Source: a bacterium BMS3Bbin14 (GTDB lineage: Bacteria > Desulfobacterota > Desulfobulbia > Desulfobulbales > Desulfobulbaceae). Taken from it: a DNA stretch of 64,000 bases. A program made the translations under genes and the position numbers. Positions within the stretch are counted from its first letter, which is position 1; every line of letters starts with the position of its first letter. The stretch lies in contig BDTX01000021.1 in the NCBI GenBank assembly GCA_002897615.1, positions 124,001 to 188,000 on the forward strand. The letters run 5' to 3'. This document shows, piece by piece, positions 1-10,238 of the stretch. The notes beneath the pieces were generated by a model. It was not told the origin of the DNA, did not search any database, and worked only from the letters and a program-made list of their open reading frames with translations.

Positions 1-696
1 CTTGCCGCATTGCTCTTCCATGGGGTCATATTTCCGTTCCCACTGCTCATAGTCATCAACAGAGACCAGCTTGGCCTCATCAAGGTCTGTCAGCAGGGCA
101 AGAAAACGTGCATCTTCTTCAGTAAGCGGCAGCTTTTTTTTATTCAGCACCAGCATACCATAGTCAAACGGTTCTATGACATGCCGGGTTGCCTTGCGCA
201 TGAACATCATCGGACCTCCCCTCGGCTGAATATCAGGGGGAAACATTTCATGTTTCAAAATGACCAGCTTTTCAACTATGTCTTCCGCTTCCTGTAAATT
301 GACATTACAGGCCTGCATAACAGCCTTGCAACACTCTGATTTCATGGCTGGATTCGCATCGTCCAGTTCCACGGCAATGGAATAATTCCACAGGGGCATA
401 CCCAGACCAATGGCATTGTCCATACTCTCAAGCCCCCTGATGTCCGGATGCCTGGTCATAGCCTTGACAAATTCCATGAGAGCCTCGCTCATACCAACCT
501 CTCGAAACCCGACAGGTACGGTATCTGGGGCCAAGTGTGGATAATCAAAATCCGGGGGCATGTAGTCATGTCCGGATTGGGGCCGCGGCCTGTTCTGTTT
601 TGCCTTGACCAGCCGAAGCTTTCTCTTCTGAGCCTTACGCTGTCCTGCCTTGGCCTTACGTTTGGCGATATTTTTTTTATTTTTCTTTTTTGCCAT
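1..696 (-). CDS. Unknown protein, N-terminal 232 residues (runs off left edge)
   Basis: The minus strand is open without a stop from an ATG at 696 to the window edge, so only the N-terminal 232 residues are present. The first 35 residues are extremely basic (MAKKKNKKNIAKRKAKAGQR and onward), like a nucleic-acid- or ribosome-binding tail. The rest is an ordinary acidic globular sequence with several Met-rich stretches (for example GGPMMFMRKATRHV). I do not recognise the family. No strong Shine-Dalgarno precedes the ATG, and another start is possible. Base composition is AT-richer than the core operon at 5-16 kb, in keeping with an accessory position. I am fairly sure that it is a gene because of its length and natural codon use, but its function is unknown. 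Confidence 0.6.
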   Translation of the reverse strand, partial: MAKKKNKKNIAKRKAKAGQRKAQKRKLRLVKAKQNRPRPQSGHDYMPPDFDYPHLAPDTVPVGFREVGMSEALMEFVKAMTRHPDIRGLESMDNAIGLGMPLWNYSIAVELDDANPAMKSECCKAVMQACNVNLQEAEDIVEKLVILKHEMFPPDIQPRGGPMMFMRKATRHVIEPFDYGMLVLNKKKLPLTEEDARFLALLTDLDEAKLVSVDDYEQWERKYDPMEEQCGK

Positions 697-841
697 GATG
701 ATCCGTTCTACAACCTGAAAATATTATTTTTTCTGCAAAGGCGTCTGACATGATAATATCGTCTGCTAATTATGCGTCGAGGATTTTTTTACCCAGCTTC
801 ATGTCCAGAAGAACAGGGGGGGGATGGAGCCTGGATTCCTA

Positions 842-949
842 ATGATCCAAACCGTATGGGATGACATCCCCCGGCATTATCCGGGCATTGATATCGACGC
901 ATGTCAAATCATGCCCAACCACATTCACGGCATTATCATAATCCCGTAG
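842..949 (+). pseudogene. REP-associated tyrosine transposase (RAYT/Y1_Tnp) fragment
   Basis: Translation of this stretch gives MIQTVWDDIPRHYPGIDIDA followed by CQIMPNHIHGIIIIP and a stop. The PNHIHG segment is the HUH metal-binding motif of IS200-like Y1 transposases, and the preceding VWDDIPRHYPG block is typical of the RAYT branch. Only about 35 residues around the motif survive; the catalytic tyrosine region is absent. Directly after the HUH block the frame runs into a GTAGGGGCAACC repeat, the kind of palindrome these transposases are thought to act on. It is a dead fragment, probably carried with the repeat. Confidence 0.7.
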
Positions 950-1167
950 GGGCAACCCCCTGTGGTTGCCCGGATTTGGGGCAACCGCGGGTGTTAAAAG
1001 GAGGGCAACCACGGGGGGGTGCCCCTACGGGGAACGAAACCGCCGTTCCATACGATTGCGTGGATATGATTATTCACATCCGGGGCGTTTTTTGTGACGA
1101 TATGCACACAGAACCGGGAATGTTTATTCGGTGAAATCGTAGGGGCAGGCCCCCGTGCCTGCCCCAT
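945..1167. repeat. GTAGGGGCAACC-type REP cluster, copy 1 (family D)
   Basis: This block holds several inverted GTAGGGGCAACCCC / GGGTTGCCCCTAC-type arms separated by a conserved spacer (cgttccatacgattgcgtgg, a run of about 80 bases ending in a frame-like stretch with gtttattcggtg). It ends in a variant arm reading gtaggggcaggcccccgtgc. Nearly the same modules recur at 3955-4222 with the order of parts shifted. The arms can fold into GC-rich hairpins. It follows the RAYT fragment directly, as expected for a REP/RAYT module. Bases 1168-1449 hold nothing that I can call. Confidence 0.75.
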
Positions 1168-1449
1168 GTCCTTTTTATTTGATTTTCGAATTGTTATCTT
1201 GATTTTTTCACCGTTGTAATTTTGTTTTAACCCTTTAGCTACAGCCATTGAGGCAGCCAAAGAGCCAACGGCAGATTCGACCCCCTTGTTTCACAGCCCG
1301 GCGGCTCGACTCTTTGCAGAACTGCCGCCCAGAGGCAGGACATCCGCAAATACGCTATCCACGCCCGGAATGCTTCTGGCCTGTGGATGTTCTGGAGCTT
1401 ACAGAAAAATTGACAGGAAATTAAGTTTTGATATATATGGGGATTGACC

Positions 1450-2517
1450 ATGAAAAAGAATAAAGACAAAACGCGCAAACTGACGGTTCGGGATGAAGTG
1501 ACTGATTTTCTGCTTTATACCGCACCTGATGGGGCGGTGAAAGTTGAATGTTTCCTGCATGAAGAAACGATCTGGCTGCCGCAGAAACGCATTGCCGAAT
1601 TGTTTGGAGTCGGTATCCCCGCCATCTCCAAGCACTTAAAGAATATATTTGAAAGTGGAGAATTGCAGGAAAAAGAGGTTATTTCCATTTTGGAAACAAC
1701 CACTCAACACGGTGCTATAGAAGAGAAAACACAAACACAAGCTACCAAGTTTTACAATCTGGATGCCATTATCTCTGTCGGTTACCGCGTCAATTCTTCA
1801 CGTGCCACACAGTTCCGAATCTGGGCTACCAAAATGCTCAAGGAATACATCATTAAGGGCTTTGCGCTGGACGATGAACGGCTGAAAAACGGCCGTTATT
1901 TCGGGCAGAACTACTTCCGGGAACTACTGGAGCGCGTTCGTTCCATTCGCGCATCCGAACGCCGGATTTACCAGCAGATTACCGACATTTTTGCCGAGTG
2001 CAGCGTTGATTATGACCAAAAATCTGAAACCACACGACAATTCTATGCCCATGTACAGGATAAGTTCCATTTTGCCATCACCGGCCATACGGCGGCGGAA
2101 ATTATCTATCAGAACGCAGATGCCGACAAACCGCTGATGGGCATGATGACCTATAAAAATGCACCGGACGGGCGCGTATTGAAGTCTGACACCATGATCG
2201 GTAAGAATTATCTGTCCGAGAATGAGATAAAGAAACTGGAGCGTGCTGTTTCCAGCTTCTTTGACTATATTGAAAATATTATCGAACGCCGGAATACGTT
2301 TACCATGGAAAGCTTTGCTGAAAGTGTAAACCGATTTCTTGAATTCAACGAATACAAAATTCTGGAAGGCTATGGTTCCATTTCACGCAAGCAGGCTGAA
2401 GAAAAGGCGTCCGCTGAGTATGAGAAATTCAATAAAACTCAGCGCATTGAATCCGATTTCGACAAAATGGTTAAACAATTGCCGCCGTCTACCAATAAAA
2501 ACGAAGAGGATTTGTGA
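1450..2517 (+). CDS. RhuM family protein
   Basis: A 355-residue protein that matches the RhuM (virulence_RhuM) family over its whole length. An N-terminal winged-helix/KilA-like part has ETIWLPQKRIAELFGV and ISKHLKNIFESGEL, and a middle part has FYNLDAIISVGYRVNS and RATQFRIWATKMLKEY. The C-terminal half has the family's FHFAITGHTAAEII and MGMMTYKNAPDG blocks. The start is taken at ATG 1450, six bases after a TTG in the same frame, because GGGGA lies just upstream. RhuM genes are common in pathogenicity and defence islands and near restriction systems, but the biochemical role is unsettled; DNA binding is inferred from the fold. It is intact, unlike its downstream neighbours. Confidence 0.9.
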   Translation: MKKNKDKTRKLTVRDEVTDFLLYTAPDGAVKVECFLHEETIWLPQKRIAELFGVGIPAISKHLKNIFESGELQEKEVISILETTTQHGAIEEKTQTQATKFYNLDAIISVGYRVNSSRATQFRIWATKMLKEYIIKGFALDDERLKNGRYFGQNYFRELLERVRSIRASERRIYQQITDIFAECSVDYDQKSETTRQFYAHVQDKFHFAITGHTAAEIIYQNADADKPLMGMMTYKNAPDGRVLKSDTMIGKNYLSENEIKKLERAVSSFFDYIENIIERRNTFTMESFAESVNRFLEFNEYKILEGYGSISRKQAEEKASAEYEKFNKTQRIESDFDKMVKQLPPSTNKNEEDL

Positions 2518-2670
2518 GCGACAACACAAACCCCGGGCTGGCTATCATTTTTAACAACAGGATCCATACCAGGTTGGAGGAAGACTGACTTTTCTACTTC
2601 TGTGCCCTACCTAAGACGGTGGCGAAGTTCAAGATTAGCAAGAAATTAGCTGAGGCGGTGAAGTAAGCAG

Positions 2671-3129
2671 TTGCTAAAACGGTCGGATAAAACAATAACA
2701 CCAAGAGAGGTGCCTGAATCTGTTCAGCATGAAGAGTTGCTGAGACTGCGTGAGGAAAACACTCGCCTTAAAGCCCTGCTCACCAAGCATTCCATCCCAT
2801 GGGCGACGGAAGACTTTATCCCTGAAGAAGCAGGCAAAGCAGAATGGACAAATCAGGCTGAGCCTCAACTTTCCCCAGCATAAAAAGTTGCTCTCTTCCG
2901 CCGTTTGTTCCGAGGTCGCACCGATGTTTATCCTGTGCGGTGGAAATCCGCCAAGGGTAGGTCTGGTTACTCTCCTGCCTGTGGAAATGAATGGAAGGCT
3001 GGACTTTGCGACAAACGACAAACAAAATGCAGTGATTGTGCTAATCGCCAACTACAGCCAGTGACTGAGCAGGTGATATACGATCATCTTACTGGAAAGA
3101 GTACGGTTGGCGCTTATCCGTTACTTGAT
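2671..3129 (+). pseudogene. TOTE-type archaeo-eukaryotic primase, N-terminal remnant
   Basis: Two pieces in one frame make up the N-terminus of a TOTE conflict-system primase/helicase. Residues 1-70 contain QHEELLRLREENTRLKALL, a short coiled coil usual before the primase domain. After a TAA at 2881-2883 the frame continues as KVALFRRLFRGRTDVYPVRW, then GYSPACGNEW and CSDCANRQLQPVTEQVIYDH. The last part is the Cys-containing start of the primase domain. A sense codon such as GAA is expected at the TAA, so a nonsense mutation is likely. The gene is cut off at VGAYPLL, where a family A repeat begins and supplies a few codons and a stop. The helicase and nuclease parts are missing. TTG at 2671 is the first possible start. 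Confidence 0.8.
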
Positions 3130-3348
3130 CCTGAATCCGTGACGGCTTGAGATGACACTCCATGCAATAGATGGAATTTATTGTATTATTCTCCAATAAA
3201 CTCATTTTATTGCCTTCACCGCGCCGCCCTGCGGGGCGCCCGATAACGGCACATCTGCTGCGTTGACAACTCGTTGATATCACACCAGGATAATCAACAT
3301 CGTTGCCGCCTTGCATCTGCACCGTTCTCGAACGCTCACGGATTCAGG
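3130..3348 (-). mobile_element. Family A MITE-like element, complete copy 1
   Basis: A 219-bp copy bounded by CCTGAATCCGTGAC and GCTCACGGATTCAGG. Read in the element's own direction (minus strand here) it has: a CGTTC/GAACG hairpin; a nested hairpin with arms GGCAAC..GTTGAT and ATCAAC..GTTGCC around a TATCCTGGTGTG loop; a GC-rich GCGCCG..CGGCGC hairpin containing CGCCC/GGGCG; and an AT-rich TGCATT..AATGCA-type hairpin. No transposase is encoded. Flanking 5-mers are TTGAT and TTGGA, not a clean duplication. This fits the element joining two different broken genes by recombination. Confidence 0.85.
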
Positions 3349-3806
3349 TTGGAGACTATGCCAGTTCGAAAGTATTGCTTAATGACTATGTGAAAATTAG
3401 AAATTTCGTGCGGGTGGGAGGTGTGGGACGATTGGCTCTGCTTAACAGTTTGGGAGATCAGGCCGCCGCCCATTTCAAAGAGAATTTGCCTGGTGCTTTA
3501 GAGCAATACGATCATGTAATCGTGCTGACCCACCTCCCTCCTTTTAAAGAATCGTGCTGGCACCAAGGGGAGGTCTCTGCTGATGACTGGCTCCCTCATT
3601 TTTCATGCAAGGCTGTGGGTGATATCTTGGTAGAATTTATGGCGGATGCCCCAAACAAGCAGATGACAGTTTTTTGCGGCCATACCCACAGCAGCGGTCA
3701 GTGCCAGATTTTAGCCAATTTACAAGTAAAGACGGGTGGAGCAAAATATGGTTCACCAGCTCTTCAAGAGATAGTGGAGTTTATGCGGATGAAAATATCT
3801 GGCTGA
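3349..3806 (+). pseudogene. Metallophosphoesterase, C-terminal fragment
   Basis: About 152 residues of a calcineurin-like phosphoesterase. It has VIVLTHLPPFKESCWHQG, the DDWLPHFSCKAVGDIL block and VFCGHTHSSGQ (GHTH metal-binding motif), ending in VKTGGAKYGSP. The N-terminal metal-binding motifs (DxH, GDxxD, GNHD) are absent because the sequence starts inside a family A repeat. A reading frame can start at 3303 within the repeat, which would add a repeat-encoded leader MPPCICTVLERSRIQ, but such a protein would lack half its active site. Downstream bases 3807-3954 hold nothing recognisable. Confidence 0.8.
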
Positions 3807-3954
3807 TACCGAAAATGATGGGAACTCTCTATGATATTGTGAAATAAAAGGGGGGCACCCATTAATAAAAAATATAAAAGGGGTCACCCATTAAAAGGCC
3901 TCTTGTTTGTTGACCCCCTTGTCTGTCCCGTGGTTGGACCGTATATCCGGGCAA

Positions 3955-4222
3955 CCACGGGGGGCAACCGGGCAACCACGGGGGGTTGCCCCTACGGGGA
4001 ATAAAACCGCCGTTTTATACGATTGGGTGGATATGATTATTCGTAATCCGGGGCGTTTTTTGTGATGATATGCACACGGAACCGGGAATGTTTATTCGGT
4101 GAAATCGTAGGGGCAACCCCCCGTGGTTGCCCAGATTTGGGGCAACCGCGGGTGTTAAAAGGAGGGCAACCACGGGGGGTTGCCCCTACGGGAACGAAAC
4201 CGCCGTTTTATACGATTGCGTG
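3955..4222. repeat. GTAGGGGCAACC-type REP cluster, copy 2 (family D)
   Basis: The same modules as at 945-1167: GGGTTGCCCCTACGGGGAA arms, the spacer with cgttttatacgattgggtgg, the gtttattcggtgaaatcgta joint and a second pair of arms. Thus 3980-4125 resembles 1010-1165, and 4107-4220 resembles 947-1040. The two clusters are direct repeats that bracket the RhuM/TOTE/phosphoesterase stretch and stop just before the tRNA-Leu gene. Confidence 0.75.
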
Positions 4223-4237
4223 GATCTTGATTTTTCA

Positions 4238-4325
4238 TGGTGCCGGAGGTCGGAATCGAACCGACACGGGCGCAAGGCCCGCTGGATTTTGAGTCCAGTG
4301 CGTCTACCAGTTTCACCACTCCGGC
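4238..4325 (-). tRNA. tRNA-Leu (anticodon CAA)
   Basis: The minus strand folds as a class II tRNA of 88 nt with encoded CCA. It has acceptor GCCGGAG/CTCCGGC, D-arm with GGTAGACGC, anticodon stem CTGGA/TCCAG with loop CTCAAAA (anticodon CAA), a long variable arm (CGGGCCTTGCGCCCG) and a TTCGATTCC T-loop. It marks the right border of the accessory stretch at 1-4.2 kb. Confidence 0.95.
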
Positions 4326-4510
4326 AATATCCAGTACGTGCGTTTTGTGCTTGGTCTCAAGCAAGGCTACATGTTGGAATCAAACTGATTTCAAAGCGTT
4401 AACGCTTCATTTGTACCCTTGGCAATGCTTGAATATGATGGTGATATATACATTAACAAGGATCAAAAAACAAGCGTATTGATCTCCGGGTGCCATGAAG
4501 CGTTGGTTGC

Positions 4511-4558
4511 CGTTGCCGCCTTGCATCTGCACCATTCTCGAACGCTCACGGATTCAGG
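4511..4558 (-). mobile_element. Family A fragment (left end)
   Basis: The terminal 48 bp of a family A element: gttgccgcc, cttgcatctgcacc, the ttctcgaacg hairpin and end CTCACGGATTCAGG. The rest of the element is missing. Confidence 0.75.
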
Positions 4559-4570
4559 TTTACATCTACG

Positions 4571-4613
4571 CATCCCGGATTCGGGCGCTGATTACGCGGA
4601 CTTATTTTTTTGC
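4571..4613 (+). repeat. Family C short repeat, copy 1
   Basis: A block reading cgcatcccggattcgggcgc, then a gattac-gcggacttattttt part. It recurs diverged at 28035-28082 and inverted at 48836-48877. A weak tail match (acgaacttatttttgag) lies at about 54556. It is a small intergenic repeat of unknown nature. Confidence 0.5.
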
Positions 4614-4695
4614 CTGAACCCGCGGAGGGTCGTTTGATGTTTCTTGACAAATGCCATTTGGTCTTATATATATTTCTCTTTTGAAGAGTTGACGG

Positions 4696-4771
4696 GCGGG
4701 TGTAGCTCAGCTGGTAGAGCACAAGCTTCCCAAGCTTGGGGTCGCGGGTTCGAGTCCCGTTGCCCGCTCCA
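4696..4771 (+). tRNA. tRNA-Gly (anticodon CCC)
   Basis: A 76-nt cloverleaf including CCA. It has acceptor GCGGGTG/TGCCCGC, D-arm AGCTCAGCTGGTAGAGCA, anticodon stem CAAGC/GCTTG with loop TTCCCAA (anticodon CCC) and T-loop GGTTCGAGTCC. It lies upstream of rimP on the same strand. Confidence 0.95.
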
Positions 4772-4858
4772 GCGCAATGCCGGTCAACTTGTCGGTCATG
4801 TTCCGCTTGCCGGAGCCGGCCGGCGGTGATCATACTCGGCTTAATTGCCGGTGTCATG

Positions 4859-4886
4859 AAAGTGGGCTTTGCCCGCTTTTTTTTTT
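4859..4886 (+). terminator. Intrinsic terminator after tRNA-Gly
   Basis: The stem GTGGGC/GCCCGC with a short TTT loop is followed by ten T residues. It separates the tRNA gene from the rimP operon. Confidence 0.75.
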
Positions 4887-4932
4887 AATGTGGTTTGAGG
4901 CGGAATATTCAGGGCCGGGACGGGAATAGATT

Positions 4933-5394
4933 TTGCGGGTTGGAACGGACAAGATTATAGAGAGCATTCAGGACTATGCCGCACCCCTGGCAGCCGACAG
5001 GGGGCTGGAACTGGTGGATGTCCAGTTCCGTCGCGAGGGGCATGGCTGGGTGCTGCGGATTTTTATCGATCGGGAAGAGGGCGTTACCATAGATGACTGC
5101 GCCGGCGTGAGCCGTGCCATCAGCGCCTGGCTGGATGTGGAGGACCTGATCGAATATGCCTATCACCTGGAGGTTTCCTCGCCCGGCCTTGAGCGGCCGT
5201 TGAAAAAACGAGAAGATTTCGAACGGTTTTGCGGACGTAAAGCCAGGATTAAACTGCAGGAGCCGCTCGACGGGCAGCTGGTTTTTACCGGTATCCTGGA
5301 GCGGGTCGAGGACGACTTGGTCGTACTGGTGGTGGACGACCAGTCGGTGAGCCTGCATTTTGCGGATATTGCCAAGGCTCGGCTGGCCCTGTGA
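4933..5394 (+). CDS. rimP: Ribosome maturation factor RimP
   Basis: A 153-residue protein that helps mature the 30S subunit in the cytoplasm. It has the usual two-part fold. The N-terminal part carries LELVDVQFRREGHGWVLRIF and IDDCAGVSRAISAWLDVEDL. The block YHLEVSSPGLERPLKKREDF is the most conserved signature, and the C-terminal part is Sm-like. The best start is TTG at 4933; no ATG lies nearby in frame and the motif order requires a start here. The length is normal. It heads the rimP-nusA-ylxR-infB-rbfA cluster, an order widely kept in bacteria. The 109-base gap to nusA holds a 33-codon frame that I do not accept as a gene. Confidence 0.93.
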   Translation: MRVGTDKIIESIQDYAAPLAADRGLELVDVQFRREGHGWVLRIFIDREEGVTIDDCAGVSRAISAWLDVEDLIEYAYHLEVSSPGLERPLKKREDFERFCGRKARIKLQEPLDGQLVFTGILERVEDDLVVLVVDDQSVSLHFADIAKARLAL

Positions 5395-5503
5395 ACAATG
5401 ATGAGATATTCAAAATTATTTCTGTTGCCTCAATTTCTGGAGACAGTGAGTCGGAAACACCCTGTGCTGTTGGCGGTGACTGTGATAAGTGTGGAGTAGA
5501 ACC

Positions 5504-7189
<1,686 letters not shown>

Positions 7190-7199
7190 GCAGGAAAAA

Positions 7200-7421
7200 G
7201 TGAAGCGTGGACATATACCTCATCGTACCTGTAAGGCCTGTGGCCGGAGCGCACCGAAAAACGAGTTGATCCGCCTGGTGCTCAGACAGGGCGAACCTGT
7301 GGAAGATGGAGCGCAGAAGGCGCTCGGACGCGGCGTCTATTGTTGTGCGGAGGCGGCGTGCCGAAACCGGTTGCTGACAAACCGAAAGAAATTAAACAGA
7401 GCATTTCGCCTTCAGGGCTGA
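7200..7421 (+). CDS. ylxR: YlxR family RNA-binding protein (DUF448)
   Basis: A 73-residue protein of the YlxR/RnpM type, usually encoded between nusA and infB. Recognisable blocks are HRTCKACGRSAPKNELIRLV and the GRGVYCC segment of the RNA-binding loop, followed by CRNRLLTNRKKLNRAF. The start is taken as GTG at 7200, with AGGA a few bases upstream; it follows the nusA stop by ten bases. In Gram-positives the family has been linked to RNase P and nucleoid functions; here only RNA binding is inferred. Confidence 0.88.
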   Translation: MKRGHIPHRTCKACGRSAPKNELIRLVLRQGEPVEDGAQKALGRGVYCCAEAACRNRLLTNRKKLNRAFRLQG

Positions 7422-7448
7422 TGAGTATAACGTGGACGGGAGTAATTG

Positions 7449-10109
7449 ATGAGCAAGGTTCGAATTTATGAACTGGCAAAAGAAGCCGGACTCAAAAGCA
7501 AGGAGCTGGCGGATAGATTGATTGAACTGGGCTATCCTGTCACCAGTCACAGTTCAACGGTTGATAACGATATGGCCGCCGATATTCGCCGCAAAGTATT
7601 TGGCAAAGCCTCGATCGAGGTTACGGGGAAGCGAATCAAGGTCAAGCGGGCGCCCGTTGCCGCCCAGCCGACAACGGTTGTGCGTCGTCGTTCCAAGGCG
7701 GTTAAGGAAGAGATTGCCAGGATAGCCGAAGAGGCCAGGGCCGAGGAAGAGGCCGAGGCCGTGGCAGCCGAAGAGGAAGAGATGGTTGCCGCCGGGACGC
7801 CGCCCGGGGACGAGGTCGAGGTTGCTGCCGGGCCGGTCGAAGAGCCGGAACAGGAAGGAGAGGCGGAGGCGCCGCCCGAGGAAGAAGAGGTGGTCGCAGC
7901 CAAGGACGAGGCGGCGGCGGAGCCGGATTCGGTTGGCAAAAAGCCGGTTCCGGTTGAGGCGAAGGCACCCAGGAGACTGGCCAAGGTTGTCGGCAAGGTG
8001 GAGATCCGGCCGCCGGTCGAGAGAAAGAAACGGGTGCCGAAACGGCCGGTTCGGCCGGCCCGGCCGAGTGGCCCGAAGCCTGCTATCGGTGCGCCGCCGC
8101 CGGGGCCGCATGACGGCCGGGGCGCGGTCAAGGGCAAGAAAAAGGGCAAACGGGTTGTGGCCATTCAGGCGGACTCGGATGAAGGCCGTGCCAGGCGGAC
8201 CGGCAAGGTGGCCCGGCGGGGACGCCAGCGGGTCGATTTTATCCACGGTGACGATGTCGAGTTTATGCGGGCTCGCAAGGGCCGCAAAAGAAAAGGAAAA
8301 GACGGCGGCAAGAAAGAAAAATTCGCTCAGGCCCCGGCGGCCGAGACCAAGGCGATCAAGAAACGAATCAAGGTGTTCGATACCATCTCGGTCGGTGACC
8401 TGGCCAAACGGATGGGCATCAAGGCCAATGAGGTTATTGCCAAATTGATGGGCCTGGGGGTCATGGCGACCCTGAACCAGTCCCTGGACGTGGACACGGC
8501 CACCCTGGTTGCCGCCGACTTCGGCTACGAGGTGGAGCAGGGGATGACCGAGGAACTCGAGGTCATCAATCTCCAGGAGCAGGAACTGGGCGGTGAAGAG
8601 GTGGCGAGGCCGCCGGTGGTCACGGTTATGGGGCATGTCGATCACGGCAAGACCTCGATCCTCGATGCCATCCGCAAGACGGACGTGGCCGAGGGAGAGG
8701 CGGGGGGCATCACGCAGCACATCGGCGCCTATCATGTCCTGGCTCCGTCCGGTGACGTGGTTTTCGTTGACACGCCGGGTCATGCCGCCTTCACCGAAAT
8801 GCGCTCGCGCGGGGCCAAGGTCACCGATATCGTGGTGCTGGTCGTGGCTGCCGACGACGGCGTCATGGATCAGACCCGGGAGGCTATCGCCCATGCCCGG
8901 GCGGCGGAGGTCCCCATCGTGGTGGCCATCAATAAGATTGACAAGGACAATGCCGATACGGAACGGGTCAAACGAGAGCTGAGCGAGTTCGGCCTCATCC
9001 CCGAAGACTGGGGCGGCGATACGATCTACTGTGAGACCTCGGCCAAGCGCCATATCGGTATCGAGGAACTGCTGGAAAGCATCCATCTGCAGGCCGAGAT
9101 TCTTGAACTCAAGGCCGATGTCGACCGCAAGGCGCGCGGGACGGTCATCGAGGCGCAGCTGCATAAGGGCCGCGGGCCGCTGGCCACGGTGCTGGTGCAG
9201 GGCGGCACGCTCCGCATCGGCGATTATTTTGTCGCCGGTCGCTATTCCGGCAAGGTGCGCTCTTTGACCAATGACCGCGGCGTCCAGGTGAAAGAGGCCG
9301 GGCCGTCCATGCCGGTCGAGGTGCAGGGCCTGTCGGGAGTGCCTCAGGCCGGTGACGAGTTCATCGTGGTCACCGACGAGAAGATGGCCAAGAGTGTCAG
9401 CGAATCCCGGCGGCTCAAGGCCCGTGAATCCGAGCTGGCGTCGGTGTCCAAGGTTTCGCTGGACAATTTGTTCGAGAAGATGGCGGAACAGGAACTAAAG
9501 GAACTGCGGGTTGTCCTTCGCTCCGATGTCCAGGGGACCCTGGAGGCCTTCGGCCAGGCAGTGGAAAAGCTGTCCACCGATGCAATCCGGGTTCGGATCC
9601 TGCACGAGGATACCGGCTCCATTACCGAGAACGACGTACACCTGGCCGCGGCCTCGGAGGCCGTCATTATCGGCTTCAACGTCCGGCCGACGGTCAAGGT
9701 CAAGGAGCTGGCGGAGCAGGAGAATGTGGATATCCGCACCTATGACGTCATCTACCACGCTCTGGAAGATATCGAAAAGGCCATGGTCGGCATGCTGGAG
9801 CCCACCTTCGTGGAAAGGGTGATCGGCACGGCGGTGGTGCGGGAAACCTTCCATGTGCCCAAGGTGGGTACGGTTGCCGGTTGCGCGGTGATTGACGGCA
9901 AGATCGAGCGCAGTGCCAGGGTCCGGGTTATGCGCGACGGCGTGGTGGTCTACACCGGCAAGATTGACTCGCTCCGGCGGTTCAAGGATGATGTCAAGGA
10001 GGTCCTGACCGGTTACGAGTGCGGTATCAGTGTTGAAAATTTCAACGATATCAAGCTTGATGATCATTTAGAGGCCTTTGTTATGGACGAGGTTGAAGCG
10101 ACCCTTTAA
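7449..10109 (+). CDS. infB: Translation initiation factor IF-2
   Basis: An 886-residue GTPase that brings initiator tRNA to the 30S subunit. Residues 1-50 are an IF2-N module ([20 protein letters not shown]), followed by a long charged Ala/Glu/Pro-rich linker and a second IF2-N module near 310. The G domain begins at about residue 395: GHVDHGKTS (G1), [12 protein letters not shown] (G2), [16 protein letters not shown] (G3), NKID (G4) and SAK (G5). Domains II-IV follow, ending in [20 protein letters not shown]. The start ATG 7449 has GGGAG upstream; the TTG one codon earlier is less likely. It lies 28 bases after ylxR in the same operon. Confidence 0.97.
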   Translation: MSKVRIYELAKEAGLKSKELADRLIELGYPVTSHSSTVDNDMAADIRRKVFGKASIEVTGKRIKVKRAPVAAQPTTVVRRRSKAVKEEIARIAEEARAEEEAEAVAAEEEEMVAAGTPPGDEVEVAAGPVEEPEQEGEAEAPPEEEEVVAAKDEAAAEPDSVGKKPVPVEAKAPRRLAKVVGKVEIRPPVERKKRVPKRPVRPARPSGPKPAIGAPPPGPHDGRGAVKGKKKGKRVVAIQADSDEGRARRTGKVARRGRQRVDFIHGDDVEFMRARKGRKRKGKDGGKKEKFAQAPAAETKAIKKRIKVFDTISVGDLAKRMGIKANEVIAKLMGLGVMATLNQSLDVDTATLVAADFGYEVEQGMTEELEVINLQEQELGGEEVARPPVVTVMGHVDHGKTSILDAIRKTDVAEGEAGGITQHIGAYHVLAPSGDVVFVDTPGHAAFTEMRSRGAKVTDIVVLVVAADDGVMDQTREAIAHARAAEVPIVVAINKIDKDNADTERVKRELSEFGLIPEDWGGDTIYCETSAKRHIGIEELLESIHLQAEILELKADVDRKARGTVIEAQLHKGRGPLATVLVQGGTLRIGDYFVAGRYSGKVRSLTNDRGVQVKEAGPSMPVEVQGLSGVPQAGDEFIVVTDEKMAKSVSESRRLKARESELASVSKVSLDNLFEKMAEQELKELRVVLRSDVQGTLEAFGQAVEKLSTDAIRVRILHEDTGSITENDVHLAAASEAVIIGFNVRPTVKVKELAEQENVDIRTYDVIYHALEDIEKAMVGMLEPTFVERVIGTAVVRETFHVPKVGTVAGCAVIDGKIERSARVRVMRDGVVVYTGKIDSLRRFKDDVKEVLTGYECGISVENFNDIKLDDHLEAFVMDEVEATL

Positions 10110-10238
10110 CCGTTGCGGGAAGAAGCGGAAGGTTTTCGGTTTTTTCAGCCTGTCCTTGACTATGTTCAACGTCTACCTCGGGGGTTGCGTGAAGATGAGC
10201 AGTGATTTTTTTGCGCGGACCCCATAATAACGTATTCC

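Noticed and set aside
2671-3129. Selenocysteine or pyrrolysine readthrough in the TOTE remnant
   Set aside because: The in-frame stop is TAA, which is not used for either amino acid, and the gene is truncated anyway.
3303-3348. Recurring N-terminal peptides (MPPCICTVLERS, MQMQGGNDVDYPGV, LHLHRSRTLT) as a protein family
   Set aside because: They are translations of the family A repeat in different frames, not conserved proteins.
945-4222. CRISPR array reading of the GTAGGGGCAACC repeats
   Set aside because: The repeats are palindromic and irregularly spaced, and the spacers are themselves repeated. No cas genes lie nearby.
4238-4325. tRNA-Leu or tRNA-Met as proven integration sites
   Set aside because: No duplicated tRNA 3' end or integrase gene was seen in the window, so attachment sites cannot be claimed.
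5398-5499. A 33-codon frame between rimP and nusA (MMRYSKLFLLPQFLETVSRK and onward)
   Set aside because: It has no ribosome site and no known family. It fills the gap by chance as far as I can tell; conservation in relatives would be needed to accept it.
7554-9164. A 536-codon frame on the minus strand
   Set aside because: It is exactly antisense to infB, arises from GC-rich codon bias and has no recognisable domain. The same holds for long antisense frames over pnp (12890-14341, 14360-15439), groEL (28758-30341) and the helicase fusion (51959-53308).
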